The notes: generated from the sequence alone by a model not told the origin. A DNA stretch of 64,000 nucleotides from Coptis chinensis (GCA_015680905.1 CM027383.1:84229001-84293000); one strand, 5' to 3'. Counted from the first letter of the stretch, positions 29,670-40,551 are shown. Numbers and translations are program-made.

Positions 29670-32112
29670 ATGCCTCGAACAAAGAATCTGAATGTGAAGA
29701 ATGCAGCAAAAAGTGTTTTCACGGGTGCTAAGAAGTTGTTAGGTGGGGGGAGTAGTAGTTCGGTCGCTGATGAGGAGCCCGAGAAAAAAAGAGGAAGGAG
29801 AACAACCACTTCGCATCGGTTAAGTAGGGGATCGGAAAGCGGATGATCCCAGTAATGTTGTAAGTGGTGTAGAGTTAGGAAATCAAAAGAGAAGAAAGGG
29901 GACAGAGATGAGTGATGTAGATGTAGATGTAGATGTAGATGTAGATGTAGATGTAGATGTAGATGACCATGACGTAAATATGGATCGTGGGAAGAGTGTA
30001 GTTCTAAGTCATGCTGATAGTGAAGAAGAGGGTGTTGATGATGCAGAAGAGGAGACTGACGAGGAGGAAGAGGACACGGAGGAGGAGGAGGAGGAGGATG
30101 ACGAGGATGACGAGGAAGTCCATGTACCTGTACCTCCAGTGAATATTGTGAGAAAGTCTAACAATGACTTGGAGTTCAAGAGAGGTGTTTATGGAGGTGG
30201 CCCTTGTGTGTCACATCTATTGTATGACTATCAAAGCACGGGCTCGCGATGTTTGGGAGGGGCGGTAATATTATCATATAGTGTCTATTAGTATTTAAAT
30301 TTTGTATTCTAAACTTGTGCATACATTAATACTAAGTTTTTGTTGTTTTTTAGCGGGCGAGGGGGTGTTGAAGTGCCATGGGCACCTCAACAAGTTGGTA
30401 CAATGGGATATCGAGGGAGAGTGTTCGACCGTTCTACTTTTCACGCGTGGAGCTTCAAAGGACCGGCTTATGTGCTCGGTCTTAGGTGTATACAGGCATC
30501 GATCCCCCGTGTTGGTCTCTGCGTTTGTGGAGAGGTGGCATCCGAGAGACCAACACGTTTCATATGCCGTGGGGCGAGATGACAATCACGCGTTGGGACG
30601 ATGTTTCCCAACTCTTAGGAGTTCCGATCGAGGCAAAGCAAAGGATCGGGGACACCGATTTGACCTTGGAACAGAAAAAAGACTTCTCCACAAAAATCTT
30701 GGCATACCCATGGATAAGATAGATCACGGAGATGAAATCCAATAAGTTCACTTCCAAAGTTAGGATGGATTTCTTGATGAAGCGGTTTCTTTGGGAAGGT
30801 AAGAGATGAAGATTTACGTGATGAAAATGGGGTTGTTGTGAAGAAGCGCCAACCCAAAAAGAGGTGCAGTTTCTTTGTGAGAGCTTATCCGTTATTTTTC
30901 TTTGGATGTACCGCCTTCACCCGACATCGCCCTGAACTGCAGTTCCCGTTTGTTATCCGAGACTGCTTTTTGAAATTTGCCGAGATCGAGAGACTATCGT
31001 GGGGTGCCTTTACCGGGCTTACTTGTACGGGGTCTTGGGACCGCCACAAGTGCCAAGGTGAAGGGTGTTTCGTGGCTATTTCACTCTCCTACGTATTAGT
31101 TTTTGTTTTTCTTTTCAATGTTAATTTTATCTATCTATTACAATATTAACTTCGGTGTCTATATTAATGTAGGCATGGATTTATGAGTACTTCCTTAGTT
31201 AACCAAGCATACCCAAATGAGGACTATCATTTGAGCATGTCCCGTGCTAATAGGTACTCGCCATACTCGATCTTTTTATGCTAGCACAACAAATGCATTG
31301 AAGTATACCCGAGCCACCATTGATAATATGACTTGTATCGATGTAAGCATTTTTGTATGTAAATAGTTTTATTTATTAATTAATATTATTAGTATGTGAT
31401 TAATGATTAATTTCCTCGATCATATGCTATTTGACAGTTGAATGGTATCCCTATGTTGAAGTCCGAGCTACACGGCCGTGGATGAAATAGCATTTTTCGA
31501 GGGATTTATATGCTTTCTTGATAATGTCGAAAGCGATTACAATGTTTGCGAGGGTTGTCGTCGATTGGGTCATATGCAGTTTGTACCCTCGGATCCCCAA
31601 AAACCAAAGACCTCGACGAACTACTTCGGACGCTGGTATGATGTGAAATTTAATATTAGGCGTCTTCCCTATCGGAGTAATTGGCGTAATCACTTGATTC
31701 AACTTGAACAACGCGGACCCATTCCATCTTATCCATGGGAGTGTGTTAGTAGATACATGAGTTGGTGCGAAAACAATAGTCATATTCGAATGATAAACCC
31801 TGATCATCTTAGTCACTACTCCCTACAGAGTCCTTCCAATCAATAATCTGGTGAGTTAATATCTTACAACGTTAATTTTTGTTTTGTTTTGTTTTGTTTT
31901 GGTATTTTATAAATGTAAATGTATATACTAATGTAGTTTTGTGTTTTAATTTTGACAGCACCCCGTCGTCGATGAAATTTCTCGCTTGCTCAATCAAGGC
32001 CTGCAATTGGGTGGATCATGCGATTCCAGAGGATGCACGTAACGAGTTCATGGAGGCATACAATTTGACCCGGTGCAAGTTCATTGGCGGACGATATCGT
32101 GAAGGAGCATAG
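29670..32112 (+). pseudogene. Plant mobile domain (PMD) gene, frameshifted
   Basis: Exon 1 starts at 29670 (MPRTKNLNVKNAAKSVFTGA) with a basic stretch, then, after a frameshift near 29840, a long acidic region including a (DV)n run from a GATGTA microsatellite (about 29910-29965) and Glu/Asp-rich repeats. The PMD domain, shared by MAIN/MAIL1 proteins and by plant transposons, follows after an intron near 30267-30352: CHGHLNKLVQWDI; VLVSAFVERWHP; TNTFHMPWGEMTITRWDDVS then QLLGVPIEA; CSFFVRAYPLFFFGCTAFTR; IERLSWGAFTG; AWIYEYF at about 31175; and C-terminal blocks at 31478-31846 and 31969-32112. Several frameshifts and a stop after AWIYEYFLS mean this copy cannot make the full protein. It lies plus-strand inside the Mutator-like element. 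Confidence 0.78.
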
Positions 32113-32227
32113 GATTTAGGTATGTTGAGTTTGGTTAGTTTAGGGTTTAGGGTTTAGTGGTTAGTTTGGTTAGTTTACCTCCTTTTATCTTGTGTTGGGA
32201 TGAGTGTTGGAAATGGAAATGGTTTGT

Positions 32228-32347
32228 TTGTGTTAGTTGAGATGATGCGGGGAAGTGTTTATTGGCATTTGAGATGATCTGTGGTTTTGCTTTACTTTTC
32301 AGTTTGTGTTAGTTGAGATGATGCGGGGAGTGTTTATTGGCATTTGT
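32228..32347. repeat. Short duplicated phrase after the PMD gene
   Basis: A phrase of about 40 bp (GTTAGTTGAGATGATGCGGG ... TTTATTGGCATTT) occurs at about 32236-32270 and 32307-32347, separated by about 35 bp. Confidence 0.7.
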
Positions 32348-32585
32348 CTTTCTTTGTTCTTTTGATTGATCATGACTTAAGTTCAAGAGTTTTCCAGTCA
32401 ATGAGGTTTCTAGATTTGGTGTTGGATTTGACATATGTGGTACTATTTATACTGATTCATGTGTTAGTTGGATTTGTTAGATTGGATCTTCTTTACAAGC
32501 CGATTGTACTTGGTGAGTAAATATGAGTACATGTTGTGAGGATTTTAAAGTTTGAAGTGATTAACTTTCTTCTTTTTCATTGCAG

Positions 32586-33765
32586 CTTGTGGCCATATAT
32601 CTTGTTTTTGGTGTGTCCACTGGGCAATGAGTGGAATGGGAGAGTCTCATTGTCCTATATGTAGGTGTCCATATAGTCACTTCCCTAGTATCTGTCAATT
32701 GCTTCATTTTTTGCTCTTGAAAATGTACCCTGTGGCCTACAAGAGAAGGGAAAAACAAATGTTAGGTAATTTTTAACATATAAGCTATTCATGTTTTCTA
32801 TTTTTCATCTGTATGCTTTTTAGTACCTGTAGTAACATATAAGCAAAGAGCCACAATAATATTCATCCATTGCTTTTCTGTTTGTCTGCGATTGCCGGTT
32901 GCCCTTGATAATTGCTAAAATTGTGTGAAATCAACATAAGTTGGATCAAATTGGTAGTTTTATTATTATTATTGTTGTTTTGTAGAATGGATTATAAAAA
33001 CACAAATTGTTGTAGAACCTCTTGTGAACAATACACGATTATTACACCAATGATTATATAGTTATATCATTATCCTAGGTTAGTCAAGCTTTTCTAGTTT
33101 TATTTGATCCGAAAGTAATTCTATTACTAAGATTTATTTGTCCCGATGTCTTTCCTTCTACAGAAGAAGAAAAGAGGCGAGGCTTCTTCTCACCTCGACT
33201 TGGTGACAATGTGTTGAGGGCACATAGTTGTGAGGAATCAAATTGTCCGGACTCCAAAACATTCTCCAAAGATGTGTTTCCAAGCTGCCCCATATGGTAG
33301 CACTTGTTCCAATGGGAAAATAAATACCTCTAGTACTGTGGAGAAGCAAACTCCTGACATGTTGGCTCATGCAAATGCTTCATTACTTTCTGCGGAAGCT
33401 CATTCTGGTTCGGAAGTGACAAATACTTTAGCCGTTGAAGAAAGTAGTATCTTAGAAAATGATCTGAAGGATGGAATATGCAAGCTTTTTTCAAGCAGTG
33501 ATGTACTTTGTGTTGCATGCAAACAACTGCTATTCCGACCTGCAGTTCTTAATTGTGGGCATGGTAGGAACTTAGTTATGTAAAGAATCGTTATATATAC
33601 CAGTGTACTACAATGACATGTATCATGTTGAAAGTCAAATCATCCTAATTTATCTCTTTTTGCAGTCTATTGTCAATCTTGTATAGTTATACCAGTAAAT
33701 GAAGCTCTTAGATGTCAACTTTGCCAAAGTTCACATCCTAAAGGAATACCGATTCAATGGCTCTT
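32586..33765 (+). pseudogene. PRT1: Captured fragment of the PRT1 N-end-rule E3 ubiquitin ligase gene
   Basis: Three exons with intact splice sites remain. 32586-32756: ACGHISCFWCVHWAMSG, then SHCPICRCPYSHFPSICQLL and HFLLLKMYPVAYKRREKQML, the second half of the first RING finger of PRT1. After an intron, exon from about 33164: EEEKRRGFFSPRLGD, and after a frameshift near 33290, SDVLCVACKQLLFRPAVLNC plus GHG, the start of the second RING. Third exon from about 33666: VYCQSCIVIPVNEALRCQLC then QSSHPKGIP, completing that RING. The order RING-linker-RING and the KMYPVAYKRRE phrase identify PRT1, which in Arabidopsis recognises proteins with aromatic N-termini. The first exon and the ZZ domain are missing, and a frameshift plus stop lies in the linker, so it is a broken copy. 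Confidence 0.82.
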
Positions 33766-33984
33766 CTTGTGCTCTCCGACAATTTGCGCATTTTAATTTG
33801 TCACATCGAAGTATCTCTATTAATAATCTAATGCAACATTGTCCCAATGTTATCTCTAATGTCCCAATGTTATCTCTATTAGTATCTCTAATGCGAACAC
33901 AAAAATCCCAATGTTATTTACCAAAACACAAAAATCTAATGCAATTACGCAATGTTTTTGCCAAAACACAAAAGATCTATTTTT

Positions 33985-35165
33985 TTGCCTCTTGAACGGT
34001 GTGGCCATATCGTTTGGATTTGAACTTGCAAAAAAAAAATGCGCGTTCTGTTCGGACTTTGTCCCAAACGGCATGGCGGTCTGTTTGGACTTTGAACTTA
34101 AGGTCAAAATGGCGTGGTTGTTTGGACTTTGTCCCAAACGGCATGGCCACACCGTTAAACGGTGTGGCCATGCCGTTGGGACAAAGTCCAAACGGTTCGC
34201 CATGCCGTTTGGGACAAAGTCAACAGACACCATTTTTTGCAAGTTCAAAGTCAAGCGGCATGGCTTGGCCGTTGGCCTTAGTACCAAACGGTGTGGCCAT
34301 GCCGTTTTTGAGACTAAGGCCAAACGGTCCGCCATGCCGTTTGGACTTTGAACTTGCAAAAAAAATGGCGTGTCTGTTTGGACTTTGTCCCCAAACGGGC
34401 ATGGCGGACCGTTTGGACTTTGTCCCAAAACGGCATGGCCACACCGCTTGACACTAAGGCCAAACGGTGTGGCCATGCCGTTTGGGACAAAGTCCAAACG
34501 GTCCGCCATGCCGTTTGGACTTTGAACTTGCAAAAAATGGCGCGTCTGTTTGGACTTTGTCCCAAACGGCATGGCCGCACCGTTTGGCCTTAGTTCCAAA
34601 CGGTGTGGCCATGCCGTTTGGGACAAAGTCAAACGGTTCGCCATGCCGTTTGGACTTTGAACTTGCAAAAAATGGTGTGTCTGTTTTTGGACTTTGTCCC
34701 AAACGGCATGGCGAACCGTTTGGACTTAGTCCCAACGCGGCATGGCCACACCGTTTGGCCTTAGTACCAAACGGTGTGGCCATGCCGTTTGGGACAAAGT
34801 CCAAACAGACACACCATTTTTTTTGCAAGTTCAAAGTCCAAACGGCATGGTCGTAACCGCTTGGCCTTAGTTCCAAACGGTGTGGCCATGCCGCTTTGAG
34901 ACTAAGGCCAAACGGTTCCAAGCCATGTCGTTTGGACTTTGAACTTGCAAAAAATAGAGTGTCTGTTTGGACTTTGTCCCCAAACGGCGGCATGGCCAAA
35001 CCGTTTGGACTTAGTCCCAAACGGCATGGCCACACCGTTTGGTACTAAGGCCAAACGGTGTGGCCATGCCGTTTGGGACTAAGTCCAAACAGTTTGGCCA
35101 TGCCGTTTGGGACAAAGTCCAAACAGACACGCCATTTTTTTTATCCAAATTCAAATCCAAACGAT
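33985..35165. repeat. Array of long hairpin-forming repeats
   Basis: About 1.2 kb built from a few shuffled modules in both orientations: CCGTTTGGGACAAAGTCCAAACGG-type palindromes, GGCATGGCCACACCGTTTGG and its complement, and GGACTTTGAACTTGCAAAAAATGG linkers with a GTGTCTGTTT tag. Adjacent modules form long hairpins: 34738-34787 is a 20-bp arm, an 8-base loop and the complementary arm. Similar hairpins are at about 34141-34173, 34431-34485, 34568-34615 and 35028-35075. Open frames of up to 270 codons run through the array on both strands; they are a by-product of the repeats. Confidence 0.9.
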
Positions 35166-36235
35166 ATCGCCGTACTAAGTCCATATCGTTGATGTTGATG
35201 TTTTGGCAATTTATCAGTTTGGTTTGTTTGTGTTGATGTTCATTGATGATCATATGAGTTGAGGTAAATTTGTTGTTGACAAACGTTGGCATTATACTGG
35301 TGGTATAGTATCTGCATCAATACATCATATCAACTTACGGAACAAAATTGCAAGTGGGCACGCTTGTGTAACAACAGTAACATTTATAATAAGCACATCA
35401 AAATGCTTTATGCAATCCCAAATATTATTGTTCTCAGATACAACATTTAAGCACATCAGAATGAATTAGCAACAAGTATAGCCTGCCTGCACCTAGCTTT
35501 GGCTTGTTCAAGCCTTTCACTCCAAGTTTCAGCTCTCTTCAACTTCTCCACCTTCTTTCAACACTTCTGCTTCTTCTCTCGCTCTTTTCACGACAATTTC
35601 TCCCGTTATAGCTAATAACTCAATTTTGACGCACTTTCTTCGAATGGTGCATAGTCAAGGTGGCAGTGATACTGTGGCATCTTGTGGAACTGTAGCAGTA
35701 AGAAACATAACCGCAGAGAATGATGAAAAGACTGAAGATCGATTGATGCAAAGTCGAGGGGCTGGAAACGAACAGATGAGTAGGCAGTATTTTTACCTAA
35801 AGCAAAGCTTTGCCTCCAGATTCTCCATTTCTCCTTGAGCCATACTTTTCTTTTCTACAATATCAATGAGATTAGAACTCAGTCTAATTAAACTCCCCAA
35901 ATGTAACCTAAACCAGCAATATTAAAATTTGAAAATAAAAAGGGAGAAAGAAGTTATCAAAAAAAGCACCGGTCTATCATTATGATGTTTCCTATCTAGA
36001 GCCTAGCTAGCAGACAACATTAGATACTATCCAATGGACATAATGATGCAATGGAACACAACCCTCACCGCAGTTCAACTTAACAACACTTGATAAAACT
36101 CTAACAAGGCTGCCATATCTAAACCACTCTTAACAAGTCCAGACATCAATGAAGTCCATGACGCGCAGATAAAAATATCATTAGAACTAGTGAACATTTA
36201 GAATCAAAGAGTTTTGAATAAATCTATACTTACAA
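35166..36235. other. Internal non-coding region of the Mutator-like element
   Basis: No clear gene. At 35540-35625 the minus strand reads RKCVK...GEIVVKRAREEAEV, weakly similar to the zinc-knuckle segment of the transposase at about 36250-36320, so this may be a diverged duplicate or a remnant of its 3' end. A splice-donor-like GTAAGTATAG follows the zinc knuckle at about 36232 on the minus strand. Confidence 0.4.
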
Positions 36236-36239
36236 TCGC

Positions 36240-38545
36240 CAGATTACGATATTTTTTTCTCCCGACAATTTCTCGAGTCATGGTTAGCAATCATTCCACA
36301 TTTGTGACACTTTCTTCCCCGAATTGTTTTGGGCTATCTCTTTGGGGATTTCCATCTATCCGCTTTCTTCTTCCCCTCCCTTTTGTTTGAGAAATGTTGG
36401 GATTCAAAATCAATAGCTGAAATAAAGACCGAATTAAAATAAATATTTATATCAAATTAAACACCGAATTAAACACTAAATTTATATCAAATTAAACATT
36501 CAAATAAAAAAAAACTGTGATGTATTAACCGGCGTATCGAAGGCTCTGCAATCGAGGCTCTGCAACTTCTTCGCCTCTCCTTTGTAGGAAGTCTCATTAA
36601 ACTTTGAAATTTCAATAGCCATTTCACCAATCTTTTCAATAAAATATGAATAACCCTCAAAAGTATCGCGACGATCGTAAGCCACTTGAGAAGCAACCTT
36701 GATAGAATGAGCCACTCTCAAAGGTTCATTTGAGACATTCCCCACCACAAATCCAAAGATCAAACTCCGCTCTATAAGTGTTAGACTTTTGCATCCACCG
36801 CGTCAATCTAAAATGGTTTGGAATCTCTTCAATCTCAGAATGCGCATAAAACCTTTAAGATATGACCACAAAGCAAACCCATAAACTGAAAGTACTTGCA
36901 TTCGCAGCAGCCTCTAAGGTTCCTCTATCGAAACTCACTCTCCAAACTGAATTCTTCAAATGGTCTCTCCATTTCACCATGTAGCTTCCGGTTCCATACC
37001 CGCCAATTTGTTCCCCATCAATTTTGTACTCCATCTTTGCCTTTTCTAGTTGCTCTTTAAATTTATTGAATATTGAGATCGTTATAGACCTTCGCGGCAT
37101 GCATAAGGATGAAAGCATCGTTAGGCACAATCCGGAACTATGCTTTCGGTGCAAGAATCGAATCTCTTTCTTTCCTAGCAAGCAAAGCCAAAGACTTCTC
37201 ATTACCATGTACAAACCGCATAAAGCGTAGTCGTCCGAATTGACAAACCGGTCATAATGAGCATTCATCGATTCACTTCGACCCGATCGTGTGCATACCA
37301 AAGAAAAAGGTGCCACCGAGATAACAAGGAACCCATTTCTCCCGCATTGAATATATCTCTCAAACCAAGGATTTTCGGACAACTCATACTTCTCAATGAT
37401 TGTACACCATCTTCTCTCAAAATCAACAATCCTATACGAAAAAGAAATAGTGTTCTTCAACTTCGCCACCAATGTCTCAAATTTGGTAAATGACATCTTC
37501 TCTTGAATTTCTGCATAATATGCCAAAGACGATGCGATGACGAAGTATTAGGAAACACTTTGGCAATGGCTGCTGTCATCGCTCTATCCTGGTCAGTGAT
37601 GATTGCAGTTGGCGCACGACCACCCATGGCTGCAAGCCAGGCCTTAAATAGCCATATGAATGTATCTTCTGTCTCATCAAGCAACAATGCGCAACCAAAC
37701 TGAATCGACTGATAATGATGGTTGACTCCAGTAAAAGGGGCAAAAGGCATGGAATATGCATTGGTACGATATGTGGTATCAAAAGACACAACATCTCCGA
37801 AATATTCATACTGGCATCGAGACCTCCCATGAACCCAGAAAAAAGTTCACCGCATCCCATTTTCATCTAAATCAATAAGCGTAATAGAACCGGGATCCTC
37901 GGACTCTTCTCGCATAAAATATTGCGGCCGCGGCAGTTGCATCACCTTCTTTAGGCATCTTTCCGGTCAAACCATAATAATGGTTCCAACAATCTTTCCA
38001 GGTAAACCCAACTTCCTCTCCATGGAAAACGGATGCCACTTTCCCAACAGATAAACCTGTTATCACTAAATATCTCGGTCAAACTTCTTCCGCCTGGGCA
38101 TATGTTTGTTAGTTTTCATGCAAATTCTCTTCGATGGGGTCACCAGACCGTGACTATGGTCATTATGAGCAACGCTGACCTCATATATCTCTTCATGCAT
38201 TCTTTTCTTAATACGAATTCTAGCTTGGCAACCACACCGGATAGTTGATGTATTTCTTGATCGGACTTCATCTCTCTTAGGAGTCTTAACCCCTTCACGT
38301 GAGCAAACCAGTAAACAACCACTAACCAAATCCACCTGATTTTGTTGCTTAGAAGTCGTCCGAACACGAGTCTCAAATCCCTCTTGTTGACCATACTCTT
38401 TGTAATAAGTCTTTGCCTCGTCAATACTTGTAAAAGTCATTCCTATATAAGGAGCAGCTAATGTTTGCGTGCCTTGAACAGGGGCTTTAGTAGACGAAGA
38501 CCCAACTACGTCTTCTTCGATATTGATTGATGTCTCTGTCTCCAT
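36240..38545 (-). pseudogene. FAR1/FHY3-type Mutator-like transposase, frameshifted
   Basis: Read on the minus strand from ATG 38545. FAR1 DNA-binding domain of the WRKY-GCM1 zinc type: TFTSIDEAKTYYKEYGQQEG, CLLVCSREG, STIRCGCQARIRIKK, HNDHSHGLVTP. Then SVFHGEEVGFTWKDCWNHYY, and the MULE catalytic domain: first Asp in MSFDTTYRTNAYSMPFAPFT (about 37780), second Asp in AIITDQDRAM (about 37590), catalytic Glu in SGRSESMNAHYDRF (about 37260). The C-terminal part follows (RVAHSIKVASQVAYDRRDTF), then a CCHC knuckle RKCHKCGMIANHDSRNCR near 36270. Frameshifts at about 38066, 37870-37790, 37510, 36855 and 36310. The order and residues match transposases of the lineage from which FAR1/FHY3 were domesticated; this copy is inactive as it stands. 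Confidence 0.88.
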
Positions 38546-40126
38546 TTCTATAAATCGAAAAAATTAAAAATATAAATAACTTAAACAAATCAAAAATCCC
38601 AATGTACATAAACAAAGGTAAATAACTTAAACATCGAAACTCGACAGAGTTAACCAAATATGCTACTTCATCAACTCGCCGAGTTCAAAACTCGACGAGT
38701 TCACCGAATATGCTAGTTCACCGAACTCTGAAGTTCACCGAACTCTGACAGAGTTCAAAACTCTGACAAAGTTCACCGAATATGTTAGTTCACCGAACTC
38801 TGACAGAGTTCAAAACTCGACAGAGTTCACGAACTCGACGAGTTTCAAAACTCGAAAAGAATACGGCATGAAGAATACGACGAGTTCACCTAACTCCGAA
38901 AGAGTTCAAAACTCGGCGTATCACGGCATGAAGAATACGACAGAGTTCAAAACTCTGACAGAGTTCACCGAATATGCTACTTCACCGAACTCTGATAGAG
39001 TTCATCGAACTCGACGAGTTCAAAACTCGACAAAATACGGCATGAAGAATACGGCCAGAGTTCACGAACTCGAAAGAGTTTTGAACTCGACCGTATCATC
39101 TGACGAGTTCAAAACTTCGGCAGAGTTCACCGAATATGCTACTTCAACGAACTCCGGCGAGTTCAAAACTCTGACAGAATACGGCATGAAGAATACGACA
39201 GAGTTCACCGAACTCTAAAAGAGTTCAAAACTCTGACAGAATACAACATGAAGAATACGACAGAGTTCACCGAACTCTGAAAGAGTTCAAAACTCTGACA
39301 GAGTTCAACGAACTCTGACAGAATACGGCATGAAGAATACGACAGAGTTCAAAACTCTGACAGAGTCAAAGTTCACCGAATATGATACTTCATCAACTCC
39401 CGACGAGTTCAAAACTCTGACGAATCACGGCATGAAGAATACGACGAGTTCACCGAACTCGAAAGAGTTTTGAACTCGACGTAATCACGACGAGTTCAAA
39501 ACTCGGCAGAGTTCACCGAATATGCTATTTCAACTAACTCGACAGAGTTCAAAACTCTGAAAGAGTTCAAAACTCTGACAGAATACGGCATGAAGAAGAA
39601 TACGACAGAGTTCACCGAACTCTGACAGAGTTCAAAACTCTGACAGAATACGGCATGAAGAATACGACAGAGTTCACCGAAATTGTCGCCGTCTTTAAAC
39701 GAGGGTATTAATCATAACTATAATCATAGCAACCTAAATTAAATCAAAATTCAAGTTTTTATGGTATAATGACAATCCAAGTGTCAATTAAAGCATTATT
39801 AATAGGCAAGCACCATAACCAAAAGTGCACTATAGTTGAAGTGCCAAATGATACCTGTCAGAGAAGAAGAAACCAAATGAAGAAACCTAATTGCCAAATG
39901 ATGAGAAGAAGAAGCCGAGAGAGCCGTAGAGAGAGAGAACTTGAATTTCGGTTTTTTTTTTGTTAGATCGGTCTCTTTTTTTGGTGAAGATCGGTTTTTT
40001 TTTTTTTTAGAGAATATGATGAGGAAAATACATATTTACCCTCATTGAGATCTTCAGATCTAGAGGTCGGATCCGACGGCTCAAGAGGAGAGTGAGATAA
40101 GGGTGGCACTCTAAGAGTGGCACCCT
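38526..40126 (-). repeat. Right compound terminal inverted repeat
   Basis: Inverted counterpart of 22978-24514. From outside in: the 175-200 bp outer TIR (about 39950-40126), a spacer of about 260 bp unlike the left one (39690-39950), the palindrome array (38640-39690), and about 95 bp of transposase leader running into the ATG at 38545. The leader segment is nearly identical to 24415-24514, so the duplicated end includes the transposase promoter region. Confidence 0.85.
38640..39690. repeat. Palindrome array, right end
   Basis: About 1.05 kb of GAGTTCACCGAACTCTGACAGAGTT-type units, shown here shortened: core palindromes AACTCTGACAGAGTT and AACTCGACGAGTT with spacers CACCG and CAAA. A higher-order tag (AATACGGCATGAAGAATACG) recurs roughly every 90-200 bp, as does ACCGAATATGCTACTTCA. 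It is the same motif family as 23895-24420 in the opposite orientation. Confidence 0.9.
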
Positions 40127-40136
40127 GCATAAAACC

Positions 40137-40138
<2 letters not shown>

Positions 40139-40188
<50 letters not shown>
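40139..40188. repeat. (AT)n microsatellite
   Basis: About 24 AT repeats between the right end of the Mutator-like element and the fold-back MITE. Both elements appear to have used TA-rich target DNA. Confidence 0.9.
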
Positions 40189-40191
<3 letters not shown>

Positions 40192-40551
40192 CCCGGCTCC
40201 TAAAAGGACCTTAAATAAGTACCAAATCTAAAACACCCACAACTTCACCTACAAAATGATTTAAACCCTAATCTTTTGTGCATATGATCTGCTAACTATA
40301 AAGAACATCTCTACAAAAATTCAACTCGTTTGACAATTTTTAACACTGGCAAAAGATGAATGCAAAAACTAGACATTTCTAGACCTTTATATATATATTC
40401 AAAAGTGGAAAACAATTTTATCTAAGTTAAAAGATATCAAACGAGTTGACTTTTTGTAGAGATATTCTTTATGGTTAGTAGATCATATGCACAAAAGATT
40501 ATGGTTTAAATCATTTTGTACTTATTTAAAGTCCTTTTAGGAGCCGAGCTG
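40189..40551. mobile_element. Fold-back MITE, 363 bp
   Basis: Starts CAGCCCGGCTCCTAAAAGGA and ends in its complement (TCCTTTTAGGAGCCGAGCTG). The inverted similarity continues inward for about 150 bp (both arms contain TCTTTTGTGCATATGATCT and ATCTCTACAAAAA), leaving a short AT-rich centre. Flanked by TA on both sides, which fits Tc1/mariner-type or other TA-targeting MITEs. A transcript would fold into one long hairpin. Confidence 0.8.

Larger units (their letters stand above)
22967..40139. mobile_element. Giant Mutator-like element with FAR1-type transposase, PMD gene and captured host gene fragments
   Basis: About 17.2 kb. The ends are inverted copies: AGGGTGCCACTCTTAGAGTG starts at 22978, and the same sequence is read on the other strand from 40126, then continues through CTCTTGAGCCGTCGGATCCG to about 23180. 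Further in, both ends carry inverted arrays of AACTCTGTCAGAGTT palindromes and then an inverted copy of the transposase leader up to the first codons (to 24514 and 38526). Inside are the FAR1-like MULE transposase (minus strand) and, on the plus strand, a cyclin D fragment, a PMD gene and a PRT1 fragment. A further inverted match (GGTTT...) just outside 22978/40126 and (TA)n on both sides suggest insertion in a TA-rich site; no clean 9-11 bp target duplication can be read because of the (TA)n. Confidence 0.82.

Noticed and set aside
29908-29970. (DV)n acidic repeat as a separate gene
   Set aside because: It is a GATGTA microsatellite inside the acidic leader of the PMD gene, joined to exon 1 by a frameshift.
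33856-35035. Several long overlapping open frames (up to 270 codons) on both strands with recurring GMATPFGTKAKRCGHAVW-like peptides
   Set aside because: They are translations of the hairpin repeat array; the same repeat is open in several frames and strands, which is a property of the repeat and not of a gene.
38640-39690. Regularly repeated short motifs resembling a CRISPR array
   Set aside because: The spacers are themselves repeated, the palindromes vary, the host is a plant nuclear genome, and the array matches the other end of a transposon.
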